10,364 nucleotides of DNA, from the NCBI GenBank assembly GCA_964540005.1, contig CAZILN010000392.1:1-10364 (forward strand), in the 5' to 3' direction. The translations under genes were made by a program, and so were the position numbers. Numbering within the stretch: position 1 is the stretch's first letter; each line of letters starts with the position of its first letter. The notes under the pieces were generated by a model. That model saw only the letters and a list, made by a program, of their open reading frames with translations. It had not been told where the DNA came from and did no database searches. Below are positions 1-6,396 of the stretch, piece after piece. The DNA is from CAZILN01 sp964540005. Its GTDB lineage: Bacteria > Bacteroidota > Bacteroidia > Bacteroidales > SM23-62.

Positions 1-554
1 TGGGTCAGGATATTCTTGTGTTCCACCACAGGAAGTCTGAACATCTTATGCAGCTCCGGTAAAATAAAACCGGTCATCATACCCTTCATTTCATACGGTA
101 CACCCGGCATTGAGATGAAATGCCGGTCCTGTTTGGTAAACCACATCCCCGAGGCTGTTCCGAACCGGTTGGGTATCACCTTGCAATTATCTGGAAGCAT
201 GGCTTGCAGGCGGTTCAGTTCATTCATCTGCACCCCCCTGGAACCCAGGAACTTTTCTACCCGGTCGAGCGCTTCCTGGTTCATTTCCAGTGTACTTTCA
301 AAATATGCTGCGAGTGTTTTTTTGGTTATATCGTCCCTTGTGGGTCCCAATCCACCGGTAAGTAATACCAGGGGTACTCGCTGAGAAGCTTCGTCCAGTG
401 CCCGTGTGATCTCGTCAGGCTGATCCGAAACAGTAGTGATCTGCCTGACCTGTATCCCAATCGCATTCAGTGATTCAGCCATCCATGCCGAATTTGAGTC
501 TATGACCTGTCCGATGAGGATCTCATCCCCTATTGTTATAATTTCTGAAAACAT
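1..554 (-). CDS. cinA: CinA-like protein, N-terminal MoCF domain (partial, 3' end outside window)
   Basis: The reading frame is open from the ATG at 554 to the window edge, giving 184 codons of what is normally a protein of about 410 residues. It starts MFSEIITIGDEILIGQV, the usual opening of the CinA/COG1058 family. It continues with the MoCF-fold signature LTGGLGPTRDDITKKTLA (about residues 66-83) and a later NRFGTASGMW and MPGVPYEMKG pair, all typical of the family. In studied homologues this domain acts as an ADP-ribose pyrophosphatase; a C-terminal NMN deamidase domain, when present, lies outside this window and cannot be judged. The protein would be cytosolic and involved in pyridine-nucleotide recycling. 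It is transcribed away from tRNA-Thr, with a candidate promoter at 627-634. The family call is firm; the exact activity is inferred from homologues. Confidence 0.93.
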   Translation of the reverse strand, partial: MFSEIITIGDEILIGQVIDSNSAWMAESLNAIGIQVRQITTVSDQPDEITRALDEASQRVPLVLLTGGLGPTRDDITKKTLAAYFESTLEMNQEALDRVEKFLGSRGVQMNELNRLQAMLPDNCKVIPNRFGTASGMWFTKQDRHFISMPGVPYEMKGMMTGFILPELHKMFRLPVVEHKNILT

Positions 555-626
555 ATGAATCTCATTTAAAAGCAAATGAATATCAGATTGGTAGAATTGC
601 GAAGCTGATTAAAAATTATAAGGATA

Positions 627-634
627 CAAATATA
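627..634 (-). promoter_or_regulatory. Candidate -7 element of the cinA promoter
   Basis: The minus strand reads TATATTTG, an exact fit to the Bacteroidota -7 consensus TAnnTTTG, about 73 nt upstream of the cinA ATG. No good TTTG lies at the expected 19-21 nt further upstream, so only half of the promoter is supported. Confidence 0.4.
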
Positions 635-671
635 CCAAACTCCACGACTCGGTAATATTCCAAAAAAATGA

Positions 672-679
672 TAATTTTG
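672..679 (+). promoter_or_regulatory. Candidate -7 element of the tRNA-Thr promoter
   Basis: TAATTTTG fits TAnnTTTG exactly and ends 12 nt before the tRNA-Thr gene, which would place transcription initiation just before the mature 5' end. The -33 region is poor. It diverges from the cinA -7 element less than 40 nt away, so this short gap would serve both genes. Confidence 0.4.
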
Positions 680-691
680 ACGGCTATACCA

Positions 692-763
692 GCCTCCTTA
701 GCTCAGCGGTAGAGCAGCTCACTCGTAATGAGCAGGTCGTGGGTTCAATTCCCATGGGAGGCT
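692..763 (+). tRNA. tRNA-Thr (anticodon CGT)
   Basis: A full cloverleaf can be drawn. The acceptor stem is GCCTCCT (692-698) with GGGAGGC (756-762), closing with one G-T pair. The D stem is GCTC/GAGC (701-704 with 712-715). The anticodon stem is GCTCA/TGAGC (717-721 with 729-733), with loop CTCGTAA and anticodon CGT at 724-726. The T stem is GTGGG/CCCAT around loop TTCAATT. The 3' CCA is not encoded, as in many Bacteroidota tRNAs. It reads ACG threonine codons. A 5' tRNA-Gly fragment begins 21 nt downstream, suggesting it was once the first gene of a tandem tRNA pair. Confidence 0.95.
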
Positions 764-784
764 CAGAAGACATGAAGGCCTATT

Positions 785-814
785 GCAGGAGTAGCTCAGG
801 AGTAGAGCATCAGC
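785..814 (+). repeat. Truncated 5' half of tRNA-Gly, copy 1 (putative attachment-site remnant)
   Basis: These 30 nt match positions 1-30 of the intact tRNA-Gly at 9779 with two mismatches, at tRNA positions 3 and 17. The match runs from the acceptor 5' strand through the D arm and the 5' strand of the anticodon stem, and stops at the anticodon loop. No 3' half follows, so it cannot fold into a tRNA. It lies 21 nt after tRNA-Thr and 4 nt before the pstB stop codon on the other strand. It is probably what remains of the original tRNA-Gly after an insertion at the anticodon loop. Confidence 0.8.
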
Positions 815-818
815 AAGA

Positions 819-1637
819 TTAATTCCCTTCAAGCAAATATTCCCTTAGTTTTTCAGTGCGGGGATTTTTTGTCAACTCCCCGGGATGTCCCTGTTCAATA
901 ATTCTACCGTAATACATGAATACCATATTATCGGCAAGACGAGCTGCCTGTCTTAAAATATGGGTAACAAGAATTATGGTATAGTGTTTCTTCAAATCCC
1001 TGAATAAGTTTTCAATTCTTTTACTTGAGATAGGATCAAGAGCTGAAGTCGGTTCATCAGCCAGTATTATCAGGGGTTTAACGGCCAGGCCCCGTGCGAG
1101 GCAAAGTCGCTGCTGTTGCCCTATGGATAGGCTTGTTGCCGGACTGTGCAAACGGTCTTTGACCTCGTTCCATAATCCGACTTCACGTAAATGTTTTTCT
1201 ACCTTATACTCAATAAGGTCCTTATCCCGGACCCCTTTCAACCTTATGCCGTAGGCAACATTTTTAAATATCGACAGTGGCAGCGGATAAGGACGCTGTG
1301 ATAACAATCCCATCTTTTGCCTGATAACAGATACCTGTTTCTGGGTATTCAGGACATCATCATCTTCAATGTAAATATTTCCTGATACCTTAAGCTCCCT
1401 GTACAGATCGGTCAGTTTGTTCATGCATTTCAGCAGGGTGGTTTTACCGCAACCGGACGGACCAAGAAGCACAGTAAGCTTATTCCTGGGGATTTCCAGG
1501 TTGATGTCTTTCAGAATATGGTGCTCCCCCGCATGTACATTCAGGTTCCTGATCTTTACAATATGGTCTGTTACCTCCGGGATCAATTTAAGTTCCGGAG
1601 TTTCTTTTGTCAGTGATCCGTAGTTTTGTATAAACAT
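819..1637 (-). CDS. pstB: Phosphate ABC transporter ATP-binding protein PstB
   Basis: This 272-residue ATPase would power phosphate import through PstC/PstA at the inner face of the cytoplasmic membrane. Walker A is GPSGCGKT (59-66). The Q-loop is LLSQRPYPLPLSIFKNVAYG (111-130), close to the PstB form. Walker B is IILADEPTSALDP (190-202), and the switch histidine is H226 in VTHILRQAARLAD. These motifs and the length (about 250-270 in the family) support PstB. The ABC signature is LSIGQ (170-174) instead of LSGGQ, which is unusual. The ATG follows the pstA stop by 4 nt with AGGACT just before it, a weak ribosome site; pstB is the last gene of the operon. No phoU follows: the gene ends beside a tRNA-Gly fragment. 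Confidence 0.93.
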   Translation of the reverse strand: MFIQNYGSLTKETPELKLIPEVTDHIVKIRNLNVHAGEHHILKDINLEIPRNKLTVLLGPSGCGKTTLLKCMNKLTDLYRELKVSGNIYIEDDDVLNTQKQVSVIRQKMGLLSQRPYPLPLSIFKNVAYGIRLKGVRDKDLIEYKVEKHLREVGLWNEVKDRLHSPATSLSIGQQQRLCLARGLAVKPLIILADEPTSALDPISSKRIENLFRDLKKHYTIILVTHILRQAARLADNMVFMYYGRIIEQGHPGELTKNPRTEKLREYLLEGN

Positions 1638-1641
1638 AGTC

Positions 1642-2496
1642 CTATTTTAAGTTTGTCCTGGAATACCTGGCTGACAGAAACCTTGCCGTCAGGCTGGTGA
1701 CCAGGATGATTATGGTAAGTATAGCAGCAGCCGCAAAGGCCCTTTCCCTGACTTCAGGGATGGGTGAAGCCAGTTGAAAGAAAATAGCCAGGGGAAGTGT
1801 GGCGGCAGGTTCATTGAGGGCACCAGGTATCAGGTCGGTATAACCTGCTGTAAAAAGTACTGATGCAGCATCCCCTATACCCCTTCCGAATGCCAGGAGC
1901 ACTGCCGTAATAAACCCGGGAAGACCTTGTCTGAACAGTATTTTAAACGCAGTCTCTGTTTTTGTTGAACCAAGCGCCAGGGAAGCTTCCTGCAAACCTA
2001 TAGGAATAGTGCTCAGTACCTCATCGAATGTTCTTACCAGGATAGGAGTAATCAGTAAGGCTATAGTGATAATCCCGGCCAGAAGAGAGGCGTTCATTCC
2101 CAGGAAAAGCATCAAAGTGAAGCCAAAAGCACCGTAAACGATGGAAGGGATTCCCCATAATGCGTCAAGTAAATACCTGATGGTATTTTGTGTACGTTTA
2201 TGCCTGATCAGATGGACATTGATATAAAGAGCAGCCGGAGCCCCTATCAGGATGGCAATGCATGTTGCCCCAAATGCAATAAATATTGACCCTAAGATGG
2301 CATTAAGGACACCACCCTCTCCCCCATAGTAATAACCTCCTTTAGGAATTTTAAGCACCATATCAAGGGAGAGAGAGTGAAATCCTTTCAGAAAAATAAT
2401 AATAATAATAAAGGCCAGTATTGAGATTAATGAATAGGTGGCAATACCGGACAGTATTATTATTAACTTTTCTTCTATGTATTTTTTCCGGTTCAC
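1642..2496 (-). CDS. pstA: Phosphate ABC transporter permease PstA
   Basis: This 284-residue inner-membrane permease has about six hydrophobic segments: a strong one near residues 10-37, others near 65-92, 112-157 and 190-215, and a last one near 252-270. The binding-protein-dependent transport motif reads EASLALGSTKTETAFKILF, followed by FGRGIGDAA, and docks the ATPase PstB. The stretch LWGIPSIVYGAFG before it is typical of PstA. It would form the channel together with PstC. The start is a GTG whose bases overlap the pstC stop as GTGA (2493-2496), so translation is probably coupled. The end is 4 nt from pstB. No defects are visible. Confidence 0.93.
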   Translation of the reverse strand: MNRKKYIEEKLIIILSGIATYSLISILAFIIIIIFLKGFHSLSLDMVLKIPKGGYYYGGEGGVLNAILGSIFIAFGATCIAILIGAPAALYINVHLIRHKRTQNTIRYLLDALWGIPSIVYGAFGFTLMLFLGMNASLLAGIITIALLITPILVRTFDEVLSTIPIGLQEASLALGSTKTETAFKILFRQGLPGFITAVLLAFGRGIGDAASVLFTAGYTDLIPGALNEPAATLPLAIFFQLASPIPEVRERAFAAAAILTIIILVTSLTARFLSARYSRTNLK

Positions 2497-3377
2497 CGTG
2501 TCTTTGTTTTATGAATGAAATACCTGAAAAACAGGTTAATTACCATAATGATAAAGAGCAGAATCAGGGCAGCAAACATAAGAGCGGAATCGTACATAGG
2601 GATAGACAGCATTTCGCCGTAATTATTGGCAATCAGAGCAGGTAATGGATATCCTGCCTCAAAAGGATTGTGAGTAATCTGAACACGGTTCCCGACAACC
2701 ATCATGACAGCCAGGGTTTCACCAAAAGCTTTGGCAACACCCAGGCCGAAGGCAGAGATAATACCCGGATAGCTTTTACGGATGACCACATTTTTTACCG
2801 TTTCCCAGAAAGTTGCTCCAAGTGAGAGTGATGCTTCTTTATGGCCAACCGGAACCGTATTAAATACCTCTACCAGCATATTCAGCATATAGGGAATGCA
2901 CATTATCGCCAGCACCATGCCACCGGCCAGTATGGAATAACCTGAAGAATTGATATTGAATAAGGGCGCAAGTACATCCCTGACAAAAGGGACTATTATG
3001 AGTATCCCCCAGACTCCGTATATCACCGAAGGCAGACCGGCAAGTATATCGATTACCGGTTGCATGATACGTACGAGGGTTGCAGAAGCATACTGGGTCA
3101 GGTAAATGCCTGCCAGTAAACATACGGGTGCAGCAAAAATGAAAGACAGCGCAGTAACATAGACAGAACTAATTATAAATGCCCTGAAACCGAACTTTCC
3201 GTCTGCCGGGAACCATTCCGCAGATGTGATCAAATGAGGCAGGCTCTGTATTTCAAATAAAGGCAATGATTTTATTAACAGTGCAATACCCATGATCAAA
3301 GGCAACAGAAGGATCAGCGCCAGGGTGGAAACCATCCATGGATGTATGGTTCTGTCAAAAACAAGTCTCCTTAACAT
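2493..3377 (-). CDS. pstC: Phosphate ABC transporter permease PstC
   Basis: This 294-residue integral membrane protein is the partner permease of PstA. It has hydrophobic segments near residues 15-36, 66-93, 105-130, 147-170, 205-225 and 262-285. The EAA-loop motif is EASLSLGATFWETVKNVV, followed by GLGVAKAFGETLAVMMVVGN, which is characteristic of PstC. The preceding LAGLPSVIYGVWG is shared with phosphate permeases. The ATG at 3377 begins 3 nt after the pstS stop. An AGGAGA lies just inside the coding region rather than before it, so initiation probably relies on coupling to pstS. The length is slightly short for the family (about 300-320) but all conserved regions are present. Confidence 0.93.
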   Translation of the reverse strand: MLRRLVFDRTIHPWMVSTLALILLLPLIMGIALLIKSLPLFEIQSLPHLITSAEWFPADGKFGFRAFIISSVYVTALSFIFAAPVCLLAGIYLTQYASATLVRIMQPVIDILAGLPSVIYGVWGILIIVPFVRDVLAPLFNINSSGYSILAGGMVLAIMCIPYMLNMLVEVFNTVPVGHKEASLSLGATFWETVKNVVIRKSYPGIISAFGLGVAKAFGETLAVMMVVGNRVQITHNPFEAGYPLPALIANNYGEMLSIPMYDSALMFAALILLFIIMVINLFFRYFIHKTKTR

Positions 3378-3380
3378 TAT

Positions 3381-4322
3381 TTAATCTTCCAGTTGTTTCA
3401 AGTATGTATCGATCTTTTCCTGGTCTATGGGAACATATCCTGCTTCTTTTACAAACTGCTGCCCGTCGGTAAGGGTCCACCTGATAAAATCAAGCGTAAC
3501 TTTTTTGGTGGGTTTCCCTTTTGAAACAAAATATAATTCCCGTGCGGGCGGAGATGGATAGGCACCCTCGGCAACAGCCTTTAAAATTGCATCGAAGGTG
3601 TCATAGAAATCTTCCTCCGGATCAATATGCCCGTTACCGTTCCTGTCCAGGGAAATTACTTCTATTCCCTTTCGTTTTACTCCTGTTTTAATATCATAAA
3701 CGAATATGGTATTGTTAAATCCCACTCCCCTCGGATCTTTACTGACCGCTTCAGCCAGTCCGGGATCTCCGTATATACCAATTCCCTGGAGGTTTTCCTG
3801 CTTCCCCCCAAGGTACTGAGCCCATGTTCCCGCGGCACCGCAGGCATCGGAACGGGTGTAAACAACCAACTCATCTTTTTCAGTGGTTCCCAGCAGGTCC
3901 GACCAATTCTTTATCGTGCCGTCAATGAATATTCCCCTGAATTCTTCCCTGCTCAGTCCGCGCCTTTTCAGGAAGTCCAGATAAGGATTCTCAGCACTGA
4001 TGGTAGGCAATACGGCATCTATTGTCAGTCCTACCCACCAGACACCCCTGTCAATTTCAACCTGGGTAATTTCCCTGGAGAACATGCCCAGGTCAACAAC
4101 ACCGGCCAGTGCATCTGCCATGCCTTTTCCTGCCCCCCCGCCCGAAATATTAAACTTGATCTCAGGATTGATTTTACGATATTCTTCCGCCCATTTTACG
4201 GTTAGGGGATACAGGGCAAAGGCCCCTGAAAGACTGATGGTAAGTTCCTTCTTTTTGGAAGACGTACAGGATGACAGCAGTATCGCTATTACTATCAGGT
4301 AAATCAGATGAGTTCGTTTCAT
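3381..4322 (-). CDS. pstS: Phosphate-binding lipoprotein PstS
   Basis: This 313-residue binding protein would capture phosphate in the periplasm and deliver it to PstCA. A short charged start, a hydrophobic stretch and the lipobox LLSSC (C19) show a lipoprotein. Phosphate-loop segments typical of PstS follow: LSGAFALYP (31-39), ISGGGAGKG (59-67) and TRSDACGAAGTW (156-167). The later GVGFNN segment and C-terminal WTLTDGQQFVKEAGYVPI also fit the family. An EF-hand-like loop DRNGNGHIDPEE (226-237) matches the canonical calcium-loop pattern. The gene begins 33 nt after the barrel gene and sits 3 nt before pstC, so it is transcribed with both. The upstream gap shows no clear Shine-Dalgarno site. 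Confidence 0.94.
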   Translation of the reverse strand: MKRTHLIYLIVIAILLSSCTSSKKKELTISLSGAFALYPLTVKWAEEYRKINPEIKFNISGGGAGKGMADALAGVVDLGMFSREITQVEIDRGVWWVGLTIDAVLPTISAENPYLDFLKRRGLSREEFRGIFIDGTIKNWSDLLGTTEKDELVVYTRSDACGAAGTWAQYLGGKQENLQGIGIYGDPGLAEAVSKDPRGVGFNNTIFVYDIKTGVKRKGIEVISLDRNGNGHIDPEEDFYDTFDAILKAVAEGAYPSPPARELYFVSKGKPTKKVTLDFIRWTLTDGQQFVKEAGYVPIDQEKIDTYLKQLED

Positions 4323-4355
4323 AATATTGAACTTTTATGTTTTAATACAAATAGT

Positions 4356-5630
4356 TCAGGGTTGTTGAATATAAATTGTTGGATTTACTGTTAGCTGCAG
4401 GTAAAAGAATTGTGAATACCTGCTATTGCTTATATCTTGAATGGTCTCTAATGCGGCGGTCGGGAGGAAGAACAGGTAACCTGTTTCCAGTACTCCCCAA
4501 TCGGAAAATTTACAGCTCAGGATCAGGTTGTTTTCATATCCCAGGGGTTTACTGGCAGGTGTGGAAGGATTAATTCTGGCAAGTTGAAAATAATGCCCGA
4601 TGTTCCTGATATTCAAGATTTTTGAAAATTGATAATCCAGGTAGATATAATAATCCAACAGGCCTCCCTGCTTGGTATGAGAGGAATTATTCCTGAAATA
4701 ATCCATAAACCCGAAGTATTTGTGCCTGTTTCCATAAAGTACATCAAATGCATGGTCCGTTTCCAGATCAGGCTTTATCCGATCATTACCCGATAGAAAT
4801 CCCATCCCCGTTCCGCACACAAGATCACTTATTGTATAAGCCGCATCGGCATCTACCAACCAGGCACTTACTCCGCTGCCCTCCCTGTTTTTTCCGTACT
4901 GGTAATACACATTGCCCCAGAAATTCAGCTTATCATTATTGTACTCAGTATATATGCCTGTTGTCTGCCTGAAGCGGATGGTGTTGCTGGTATCTGTCTC
5001 TGTAACTCCTGAACTTATGTGCAAGAGTGAAAAAGAAAGATTCTCATTAACCACCCTATTTACCCACAGGTAGTCTAAGGATTTCATCCTGTCTGAGGGA
5101 TAGGGGTTGTCAGTATTTGACACCTCAAGAGTATTCCAGACTCCGCCCACATGCAGATCAATAAGATTCAGTTTAAGTTTTAACACAACCGCATCATAAG
5201 CAATGCCATTTTGGTTCCAGTTCCTGTTGCCCAGGATCCTTTTGCTGTCATATACTAAGGGCTGGCGGCCTGTGGAAAGCCACCCCCATTCTCCTAGCTT
5301 TATTGATGCATATCCCTCAAACATTGCAAGGGAGGCATAATCGCCAAACACACCAGTGGAGCTTATCAGGTTCTCATCGCCCCATAACCTGACATCCTGC
5401 GGGGTAAATTTGAACTGGATATTTTCTGTCCGGTAAGAAAGGCCCAGCCTTGTGCGTTGTGATATTATTACAGCCGGTGTTGATCCCCTGGTGGCAAGCT
5501 TCTGGTAGCCATCCCTGATCTCAAAGCGGTTACGCAATTGTGCATCTATTGCAAACTGTGCCATTGTTGTGAAAGGAGAAAAAAGAATGATTGAAAGGAT
5601 GATAAAAAATGCAATTTTGAGATGTCTCAT
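4356..5630 (-). CDS. Outer-membrane beta-barrel, alginate-export-family-like; candidate phosphate porin
   Basis: This 424-residue protein has a signal peptide (MRHLKIAFFIILSIILFSPFTTMAQ) with likely cleavage after AQ. It continues with alternating hydrophobic/polar strands rich in Tyr, Trp and Asn throughout. The segment with SQRTRLGLSYRTENIQFKF, followed by GRQPLVYDSKRILGNRNW and a Gly-Ile-x-Tyr-Asp-Ala-Val motif, recalls the alginate_exp (PF13372) barrel family, which is broad and often not about alginate. As first gene of the pst transcription unit, 33 nt before pstS, it most likely admits phosphate across the outer membrane, as OprP/OprO do in Pseudomonas; that role rests on context only. 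The C-terminal residue is Pro rather than the usual terminal Phe of barrel proteins. The start choice is fixed by the signal peptide. Confidence 0.8.
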   Translation of the reverse strand: MRHLKIAFFIILSIILFSPFTTMAQFAIDAQLRNRFEIRDGYQKLATRGSTPAVIISQRTRLGLSYRTENIQFKFTPQDVRLWGDENLISSTGVFGDYASLAMFEGYASIKLGEWGWLSTGRQPLVYDSKRILGNRNWNQNGIAYDAVVLKLKLNLIDLHVGGVWNTLEVSNTDNPYPSDRMKSLDYLWVNRVVNENLSFSLLHISSGVTETDTSNTIRFRQTTGIYTEYNNDKLNFWGNVYYQYGKNREGSGVSAWLVDADAAYTISDLVCGTGMGFLSGNDRIKPDLETDHAFDVLYGNRHKYFGFMDYFRNNSSHTKQGGLLDYYIYLDYQFSKILNIRNIGHYFQLARINPSTPASKPLGYENNLILSCKFSDWGVLETGYLFFLPTAALETIQDISNSRYSQFFYLQLTVNPTIYIQQP

Positions 5631-5656
5631 GATCTAATATGTAGTTAAATCATGAG

Positions 5657-5687
5657 CAAATGTACTCCGGGTGAAACTGCCAGGAAA
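5657..5687 (-). promoter_or_regulatory. Candidate promoter of the barrel-pstSCAB operon
   Basis: On the minus strand TTTC (5687-5684) is followed after 19 nt by TACATTTG (5664-5657), matching the Bacteroidota pattern TTTG-N19-21-TAnnTTTG except for one base of the -33 element. Initiation would fall about 20 nt before the barrel ATG. It is the best such match in the 124-nt gap. Confidence 0.55.
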
Positions 5688-5690
5688 CAG
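5673..5690 (-). promoter_or_regulatory. Pho-box-like 7-4-7 direct repeat
   Basis: The minus strand reads CTGTTTC-CTGG-CAGTTTC: two near-identical 7-mers spaced by 4 nt, an 11-nt period. This is the geometry of a PhoB box (two CTGTCAT-like 7-mers, 4 nt apart), and it covers the -33 region, where a Pho box normally sits. The bases fit the enterobacterial consensus only partly. Confidence 0.4.
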
Positions 5691-5745
5691 TTTTAAAACG
5701 TAAAATACAATTAGGTCTTTAAACGGATTGGTACGCTTAAATACG
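5691..5745. promoter_or_regulatory. Cluster of three CTTTAAACG-like repeats with an embedded inverted repeat
   Basis: On the plus strand TTTTAAAACG (5691-5700), CTTTAAACG (5717-5725) and CTTAAATACG (5736-5745) form an imperfect direct-repeat cluster just upstream of the Pho-box-like site. The last copy lies inside an inverted repeat GGTACG/CGTACC (5730-5735 with 5744-5749). No T-tract follows the hairpin, so it is not a convincing terminator for the response-regulator gene. These are candidate operator sites, possibly for the adjacent regulator. Confidence 0.3.
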
Positions 5746-5754
5746 TACCCGATT

Positions 5755-6396
5755 TCAAACTTCCACGATACCTTTTTTTATGGCATACATTACCAGTCCG
5801 GCAGTATTCTTTGAACCGGTCTTAAGTAGCAGGTTCTCCCTGTGCTTATCGACAGTACGTTTGCTGATACATAGCAGATCAGCTATCCCCTGGTTTGATA
5901 ATCCTTTACATATCTGGTACAATACTTCCGCTTCTCTTTCAGTCAGCACTCCTGTTTTATCTGGTTGTTTTTTCCTGCTGATGCTATTCAGGATGCCCGA
6001 TAATATTTCCTGTGAGAAATAATTGTTACCCGATATCACCTGTTGTATGGCAGTTTCTACTTCCTGGATGCCTGAATTTTTTAAAATAAAGCCCTTTGCT
6101 CCTGCATCTATCATTTTTGTATAATAATCTTCATCACTGTACATGGACAGGGCTATGATGTTTAATTCAGGATGTAATGCAATTGCCTTTCCTGTTGCTT
6201 CAATACCATTCATCCCGGGCAAATCCAAGTCCATAAAGATAATATCCGGGGTCCTTTCTTTGAGCAGGTCAAGAAATTCCTCCCCGTCAGAAGCTTCATA
6301 AATTTCACCTATATAGGCGATATTGCTGAGAAGAAGGTTTAATCCTTCCCTGAATAACTGGTGATCATCTACCAGGATGACAGTAATTTTATCCAT
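5755..6396 (-). CDS. NarL/FixJ-family response regulator (REC + LuxR-type HTH)
   Basis: This 213-residue cytoplasmic transcription regulator has an N-terminal receiver domain (about 3-120) with the acidic pair D10-D11, phospho-acceptor D56 in IIFMDLDLPGMNG, S84 and K106. A LuxR-type helix-turn-helix follows (150-213): LTEREAEVLYQICKGLSNQGIA, then ISKRTVDKHRENLLLKTG. Length and layout are standard for the NarL/FixJ family. The ATG overlaps the last 8 nt of the kinase gene (ATGGATAA), so the two are a coupled pair. Its stop is 124 nt before the barrel-pst operon on the same strand, making that operon the most likely target, although co-orientation alone does not prove it. This is not the OmpR-type architecture of PhoB. 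Confidence 0.93.
   Translation of the reverse strand: MDKITVILVDDHQLFREGLNLLLSNIAYIGEIYEASDGEEFLDLLKERTPDIIFMDLDLPGMNGIEATGKAIALHPELNIIALSMYSDEDYYTKMIDAGAKGFILKNSGIQEVETAIQQVISGNNYFSQEILSGILNSISRKKQPDKTGVLTEREAEVLYQICKGLSNQGIADLLCISKRTVDKHRENLLLKTGSKNTAGLVMYAIKKGIVEV

Noticed and set aside
3627..4205. A 192-residue plus-strand frame opposite pstS
   Set aside because: It is fully antisense to a gene with clear PstS motifs and lipobox, has no recognisable domain, and is best seen as a shadow frame.
5730..5749. GGTACG/CGTACC hairpin as terminator of the response-regulator gene
   Set aside because: The stem is only 6 bp with an 8-nt loop and no T-tract on the transcribed side; kept as a possible operator instead.
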